A stretch of DNA of 61,310 nucleotides, from assembly GCA_900470445.1 (NCBI GenBank), contig UCAU01000032.1, positions 1-61,310 on the forward strand, written 5' to 3'. This DNA comes from Hyphomicrobiales bacterium. GTDB taxonomy: Bacteria; Pseudomonadota; Alphaproteobacteria; Rhizobiales; Devosiaceae. Both the position numbers and the translations under genes were made by a program. The notes below the pieces were generated by a model. It had not been told where the DNA came from and did no database searches. It was given only the letters and a program-made list of their open reading frames with translations. Positions 58,661 to 61,310 of the stretch are shown piece after piece. Positions within the stretch are counted from its first letter, which is position 1, and each line of letters starts with the position of its first letter.

Positions 58661-59434
58661 CTAAGCGGCTTGTTCCTCGGCTCCGGGAAAGTACTTTGCG
58701 AGAGCCGAGTACCCCTGACCCTTCTTGAGGGTGATCGAGGGCGGCGTCGCGTACCTAGACTTGGCCAAGAAGCCTGGCCGCTCCTCGAGATGGATTTGGC
58801 GCTCGCCGGAACCTTCGGCGTGGCCAACCTTCTTGTTGAAGCCGACTTCCTTTTCCTTGAGCGTATGCCGGTAGTTGATGAAGCCGACCAACTGGGCCGC
58901 TTCCTGCACCAGGGCCGAAGCGCGCTTGTGCAGCTTGATGCCGTAACGGCTGTAGGGGTCGGATGTCGGGGAGTCGAACCGGGTGATTTCGGTGTGCGCG
59001 ATCATCACCACGGCGATGCCAGCAGTGCGCAACGCCTGCACGCCGCCAAGGAAGTCACGCCACACAGCATCGGCTGCCACATAGCCCTTACCAAAGCCGG
59101 CATCCTCTATGTTGGCCCAGCCATTCTGCTTGCAGGTCTGTGCCCACACCAGCGGCTCCAGGCCGTCCAGGCTGTCAATAATCAGGGTATCGAAGCCAGT
59201 GTCACCGCCGAGCATCCAGCCGATGACGTCGAAGACTTCATCCATGGTTTCAGCCGTGCCGGACGATGGCATTTCGACGCCGTCGGGGGGCTCTTCGCCA
59301 ACCGTTGGCAGGTAGAACGGGTTGGGAAATTGTGAGGCAAGCTCGGTCTTGCCTACGCCATGCACTCCGTAAAGGACGGCGATGGGGGGCTTGTTCGTCT
59401 TGGTGCTGTTCAGGCTGCCTAACTGGATGGCCAC
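58661..59434 (-). CDS. Sak4-type RecA-like ATPase (phage recombinase)
   Basis: 257 residues. Walker A YGVHGVGKT at 22-30, Walker B TLIIDSLDGLEP near 83-94, then AVVMIAHTEITRFDSP. This is the single-domain RecA fold of the Sak4/AAA_24 group, which with an SSB-like partner (the DUF669 gene) anneals or exchanges strands. ATG at 59434. Ends EEQAA. In the first leftward early unit. Confidence 0.8.
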   Translation of the reverse strand: MAIQLGSLNSTKTNKPPIAVLYGVHGVGKTELASQFPNPFYLPTVGEEPPDGVEMPSSGTAETMDEVFDVIGWMLGGDTGFDTLIIDSLDGLEPLVWAQTCKQNGWANIEDAGFGKGYVAADAVWRDFLGGVQALRTAGIAVVMIAHTEITRFDSPTSDPYSRYGIKLHKRASALVQEAAQLVGFINYRHTLKEKEVGFNKKVGHAEGSGERQIHLEERPGFLAKSRYATPPSITLKKGQGYSALAKYFPGAEEQAA

Positions 59435-59450
59435 AGGCTACTCCTCTTGA

Positions 59451-59615
59451 TTATTGAAACAGGCCGGCAACGCCGCGCCAGACGCTGACGATGATAGCCA
59501 AGGCGATCGCCGCCGACGTGCAGTAGACGGAGAGCTCGAGAATGCCGAACGACACGGCACGCATTTTCTCGGAAAGGTAGGTGGTGCTGTAGGGGTAATG
59601 CGCCGGGGTGATCAT
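59451..59615 (-). CDS. Small membrane protein, 54 aa
   Basis: ATG at 59615 in an ATGA overlap, with GAGGTGG upstream in the previous gene. A soluble start, then a membrane helix FGILELSVYCTSAAIALAII and VSVWRGVAGLF. Unknown. Confidence 0.55.
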   Translation of the reverse strand: MITPAHYPYSTTYLSEKMRAVSFGILELSVYCTSAAIALAIIVSVWRGVAGLFQ

Positions 59616-59842
59616 GCTGCCACCTCGTCGAGGGCGTCGCGGATGGCGGTCAGCGTCGCGATGGCTGCGGTTAGTTCGGTGGAAGATAGATGCGTGGGCT
59701 GGATGCAGATGTTTGCCGAACGCTCGTAACGAGGATGCGGCTCTTTCACGCTCACAGCGCCATACACGCCCGGCACGATTTCCGTGCGGGTTACCTTCCG
59801 GCCATCCCGCGTTCGATATAACAACCCAGCTTCAAGCTGCAT
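59612..59842 (-). CDS. Small protein with YRTRDGRKV module, 76 aa
   Basis: ATG at 59842. LLYRTRDGRKVTRTEIVPGVYG matches the module in the SH3 protein at 57378. The C-terminal half is a helix (SSTELTAAIATLTAIRDALDEVAA). The codons for EVAA are the ribosome site of the next gene. Unknown. Confidence 0.55.
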   Translation of the reverse strand: MQLEAGLLYRTRDGRKVTRTEIVPGVYGAVSVKEPHPRYERSANICIQPTHLSSTELTAAIATLTAIRDALDEVAA

Positions 59843-60071
59843 TTTGCACGCCCTCCTGTGTTACGATTTCACCTGGACGCGCCCAGACCGCTTTCAGCGG
59901 GCCATCGCCAACGTCCACTGCATAGATGCCGGCCTGAAAGAGGAACCAGCTTCGGTCGCATATCGTCCCTAACAAGGGCGGCCCCACAGTCGGGGTGACC
60001 AAGACAGCCTCCCCTATAGCGAAGGCCCACTGCCGTTCTGGCTGCGCCGATTCCAAGCTAGATGCTTCCAA
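59832..60071 (-). CDS. First leftward early gene, SH3-like, 79 aa (TTG start)
   Basis: TTG at 60071 lies about nine bases after GGAGG; no ATG fits between promoter and ribosome site. WAFAIGEAVLVTPTVGPPLLGTICDR, then FLFQAGIYAVDVGDGPLKAVWARPG, again reads as a small beta barrel. It is the first gene after the leftward early promoter. Unknown. Confidence 0.5.
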   Translation of the reverse strand: MEASSLESAQPERQWAFAIGEAVLVTPTVGPPLLGTICDRSWFLFQAGIYAVDVGDGPLKAVWARPGEIVTQEGVQNAA

Positions 60072-60101
60072 AGTTCCGAATCCTCCAAAACCTATTGACG
60101 C

Positions 60102-60186
60102 ATTAAATGCGCATTCGGTATTTGTTTGCAAGCACAAAATGCGCATATATTCATTTGACGTGCAGGACAAAATGCGTTACGCGCAT
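60102..60186. promoter_or_regulatory. Lysis-lysogeny control region with three operator sites
   Basis: Leftward early promoter: TTGCAA (60131-60126), 18-bp spacer, TTTAAT (60107-60102), with ATGCG CATTC GGTAT (60107-60121) over the spacer. Rightward repressor promoter: TTGACG (60155-60160), 17-bp spacer, TACGCG (60178-60183), with the perfect ATGCG TTACG CGCAT (60172-60186) over its -10, which suggests autorepression. A half-site AATGCGCAT (60138-60146) lies between. A further half-site ATGCG lies at 60191-60195. Confidence 0.65.
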
Positions 60187-60217
60187 TCAAATGCGTAAAA
60201 TTGACGAGGATTGAGCG

Positions 60218-60904
60218 ATGACACGGAAGATAGGAAAGAAGATTCGCGAGCTTCGAAAGAGCCAGGGGCTCGCGCAACATGAACTGGGTTCCAAAATCGG
60301 CGTCCCGCAATCCACGGTGCATAAGTGGGAGGCCGACAAGCAGCTTCCGACCGATGAGAATGCGGAGCGTCTTGCAGCGTTCTTCGGCATGAACGTGCCG
60401 GAGCTGCTCGGCTACAATCTCGGATCAACTACCGAAATGCCGGGCCGGCGCATCAACGTGATCGGCGAGCTGGCGGCCGGGAACTGGACAGATTCGCCGA
60501 CATGGCCGGAAGAGGACCAGTACCAGATTTCGGTAATTCTTCCGGAGTCGTGGGGCGCGGTTCACATCGATGCTTTCGAGGTGCGTGGCCCGTCTATGAA
60601 TAAGGTCTACCCCGATGGAGCGATCGTCTACGTCGCGCCGTTCGATCAGGTGCCAGGCGGAGCGCAGAACGGCGACTACGTGGTGGCGGTGCGTGAAAAT
60701 GCCGATGGCGAGTACGAGCGGTCGGTCAAAAAGTATGTCGTCGATGGCGAGAAGCGAACCTGGCTCTTCCCCGAATCCACGCATCCCGAGCACCAAACGC
60801 CGCTTGAATTCAGGAAGCGTGACCGCAGCCCTACCGCTATTAAGATCGAAGGCATGGTGATTGCCCACCTTGCGCTCTCCCCTACCGCAATGCGTCGCGG
60901 CTAA
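60218..60904 (+). CDS. CI-like repressor: XRE helix-turn-helix plus S24 peptidase
   Basis: 228 residues. Residues 5-62: XRE DNA-binding domain (KIRELRKSQGLAQHELGSKI, then STVHKWEADKQLP). Cleavage site Ala87-Gly88 in ELAAGNW. Residues 115-220: LexA/UmuD-like S24 domain with Ser126 (RGPSMN) and Lys171 or Lys172 (SVKKYVV). It should cleave itself on RecA filament binding and so lift repression. It is divergent from the early genes and flanked by operators on both sides. Confidence 0.9.
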   Translation: MTRKIGKKIRELRKSQGLAQHELGSKIGVPQSTVHKWEADKQLPTDENAERLAAFFGMNVPELLGYNLGSTTEMPGRRINVIGELAAGNWTDSPTWPEEDQYQISVILPESWGAVHIDAFEVRGPSMNKVYPDGAIVYVAPFDQVPGGAQNGDYVVAVRENADGEYERSVKKYVVDGEKRTWLFPESTHPEHQTPLEFRKRDRSPTAIKIEGMVIAHLALSPTAMRRG

Positions 60905-60906
60905 TA

Positions 60907-60959
60907 ATGCGCGTTTAATGCGCATTATACTTGACTTGAAATACCGAACGCGCATTATG
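60907..60959 (+). promoter_or_regulatory. Rightward promoter with operators, behind repressor gene
   Basis: TTGACT (60931-60936), 17-bp spacer, ATTATG (60954-60959). ATACC GAACG CGCAT (60941-60955) overlaps the -10, and two opposed half-sites (60907-60911 and 60921-60925) lie about 18 bp upstream of the -35. Reads into the gene at 60985. Confidence 0.6.
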
Positions 60960-60984
60960 GTGGCCACCTCAATAGGAGACCACC

Positions 60985-61245
60985 ATGTTCATCGAGTCAC
61001 CTGCAGCCCTTCCATCCATTCCTGATGCCGTTCCCGGCGGCGGCTTTGCCGTCCTGCAGCGGAACAGCGTCGGTCGATTGCGTGCGCCCCGCTGCCCTTT
61101 TGAACATGGATCCGCCGCAGACGCGGTGACCGAAGCAGATCGTCGAGCCGCGCAATCCCCTGGCCGCGAGTTTGTCGTGGTTGAGGTGGTGCATACCGCT
61201 TTGGTATCTGGCGCTGCGGATGTTGCTGGTGAGGTGGTGGAATGA
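60985..61245 (+). CDS. Small phage protein, 86 aa
   Basis: ATG at 60985 after TAGGAGA. FIESPAALPSIPDAVPGGGFAVL, then ADAVTEADRRAAQSPGREFVVVEVVHTALV; a beta-rich end that overlaps the next start by ATGA. It is behind an operator-controlled promoter, so part of the rightward regulated unit. Not recognised. Confidence 0.55.
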   Translation: MFIESPAALPSIPDAVPGGGFAVLQRNSVGRLRAPRCPFEHGSAADAVTEADRRAAQSPGREFVVVEVVHTALVSGAADVAGEVVE

Positions 61246-61310
61246 CCACCCCAGCAAGCCGCGTGACGGCGGAGAAGATTTGGAAGCCTGACGGTTCGAC
61301 GCTGATCCTT
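61242..61310 (+). CDS. Start of a gene cut by the window
   Basis: ATG at 61242 overlaps the previous stop, with GAGGTGG upstream. The 23 visible residues (TTPASRVTAEKIWKPDGSTL) do not identify a family. It shows that the phage continues to the right. Confidence 0.5.
   Translation, partial: MTTPASRVTAEKIWKPDGSTLIL

Larger units (their letters stand above)
2460..61310. mobile_element. Temperate siphovirus-like prophage (right end outside window)
   Basis: Terminase small and large subunits, HK97-fold portal, S49 protease, capsid, connectors, tail tube, tape measure, tail tip, spike, a holin/endolysin/spanin cassette, recombination and replication genes and a CI-like repressor lie in canonical order. 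Together they define a nearly complete phage genome of more than 58 kb. Lytic genes run leftward from the repressor at 60.2 kb. The left boundary is placed in the 2.2-2.55 kb gap by gene content only. No integrase or right attachment site is visible. Confidence 0.85.

Noticed and set aside
2967..60955. ATGCG-N5-CGCAT as an SOS (LexA) box
   Set aside because: Alphaproteobacterial LexA boxes are GTTC-N7-GTTC direct repeats, a different pattern; the phage repressor is the better reader.

Overview
The window reads as one arm of an integrated, temperate, tailed (HK97-type head, siphovirus-like) prophage of an alphaproteobacterium. The first 2.2 kb is a chromosomal chemoreceptor gene cut by the window edge. 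Everything from about 2.5 kb to the right edge is phage-like and continues past the window. Host evidence: a phage GcrA homologue (a regulator family confined to alphaproteobacteria), high-GC codons with GTG starts, and the peptide motif (P/A)ANDN in many proteins. A member of Hyphomicrobiales, perhaps Devosia-like, is my best guess; genus is not proven. The integrase and right attachment site are not in the window.

Layout, left to right. 1-2.2 kb: host chemoreceptor. 2.5-6.1 kb: left edge with a HIRAN gene, a rightward operon of small genes, and a few leftward small genes. 6.2-10.9 kb: nucleotide-metabolism and accessory genes (dNMP kinase, HD nucleotidase, metallophosphoesterase). 10.9-11.6 kb: a membrane-anchored trypsin-like protease as its own transcription unit. 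11.7-13.5 kb: lysis cassette (membrane protein, Rz1, Rz, holin, M15 endolysin). 13.6-22.9 kb: tail fibre, spike and tip genes, interrupted by rightward genes including an O-antigen ligase/polymerase-like protein. 23-28.5 kb: tail (tape measure, frameshifted assembly chaperone, tail tube, connectors). 28.5-38.2 kb: structural repeat protein, capsid, S49 protease, portal and terminase. 38.2-41.7 kb: two HNH proteins, small genes, two tRNAs and an orphan gene. 42-52 kb: small early genes, VRR-NUC, iteron-like repeats, primase-polymerase/helicase, a split cytosine methyltransferase, an MT-A70 methyltransferase, GcrA and a DnaA-domain-IV protein. 52.4-60.1 kb: SF2 helicase, SLOG protein, sigma factor, Cas4-like nuclease, DUF669 protein and Sak4-type ATPase. 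60.1-61.3 kb: rightward CI-like S24 repressor and following genes.

Almost the whole phage is transcribed leftward from the repressor region: recombination and replication first, then DNA modification and regulators, packaging, head, tail and lysis. Most early genes overlap by ATGA or GTGA, and the Shine-Dalgarno of the next gene lies inside the last codons of the previous one, so translation is probably coupled. The rightward genes (3.3-4.6 kb, 13.6-14.1 kb, 15.9-17.4 kb, repressor region) are candidates for expression in the lysogen.

Two patterns run through the window. First, an inverted repeat ATGCG-N5-CGCAT, or half of it, recurs next to -35/-10 sequences in most large intergenic gaps; the CI-like repressor is the likely reader, giving a multi-operator regulon rather than one switch. 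Second, the peptide (P/A)ANDN, identical to the start of the Caulobacter ssrA tag, recurs in about a dozen unrelated phage proteins, often just before a C-terminal Ala-Ala.
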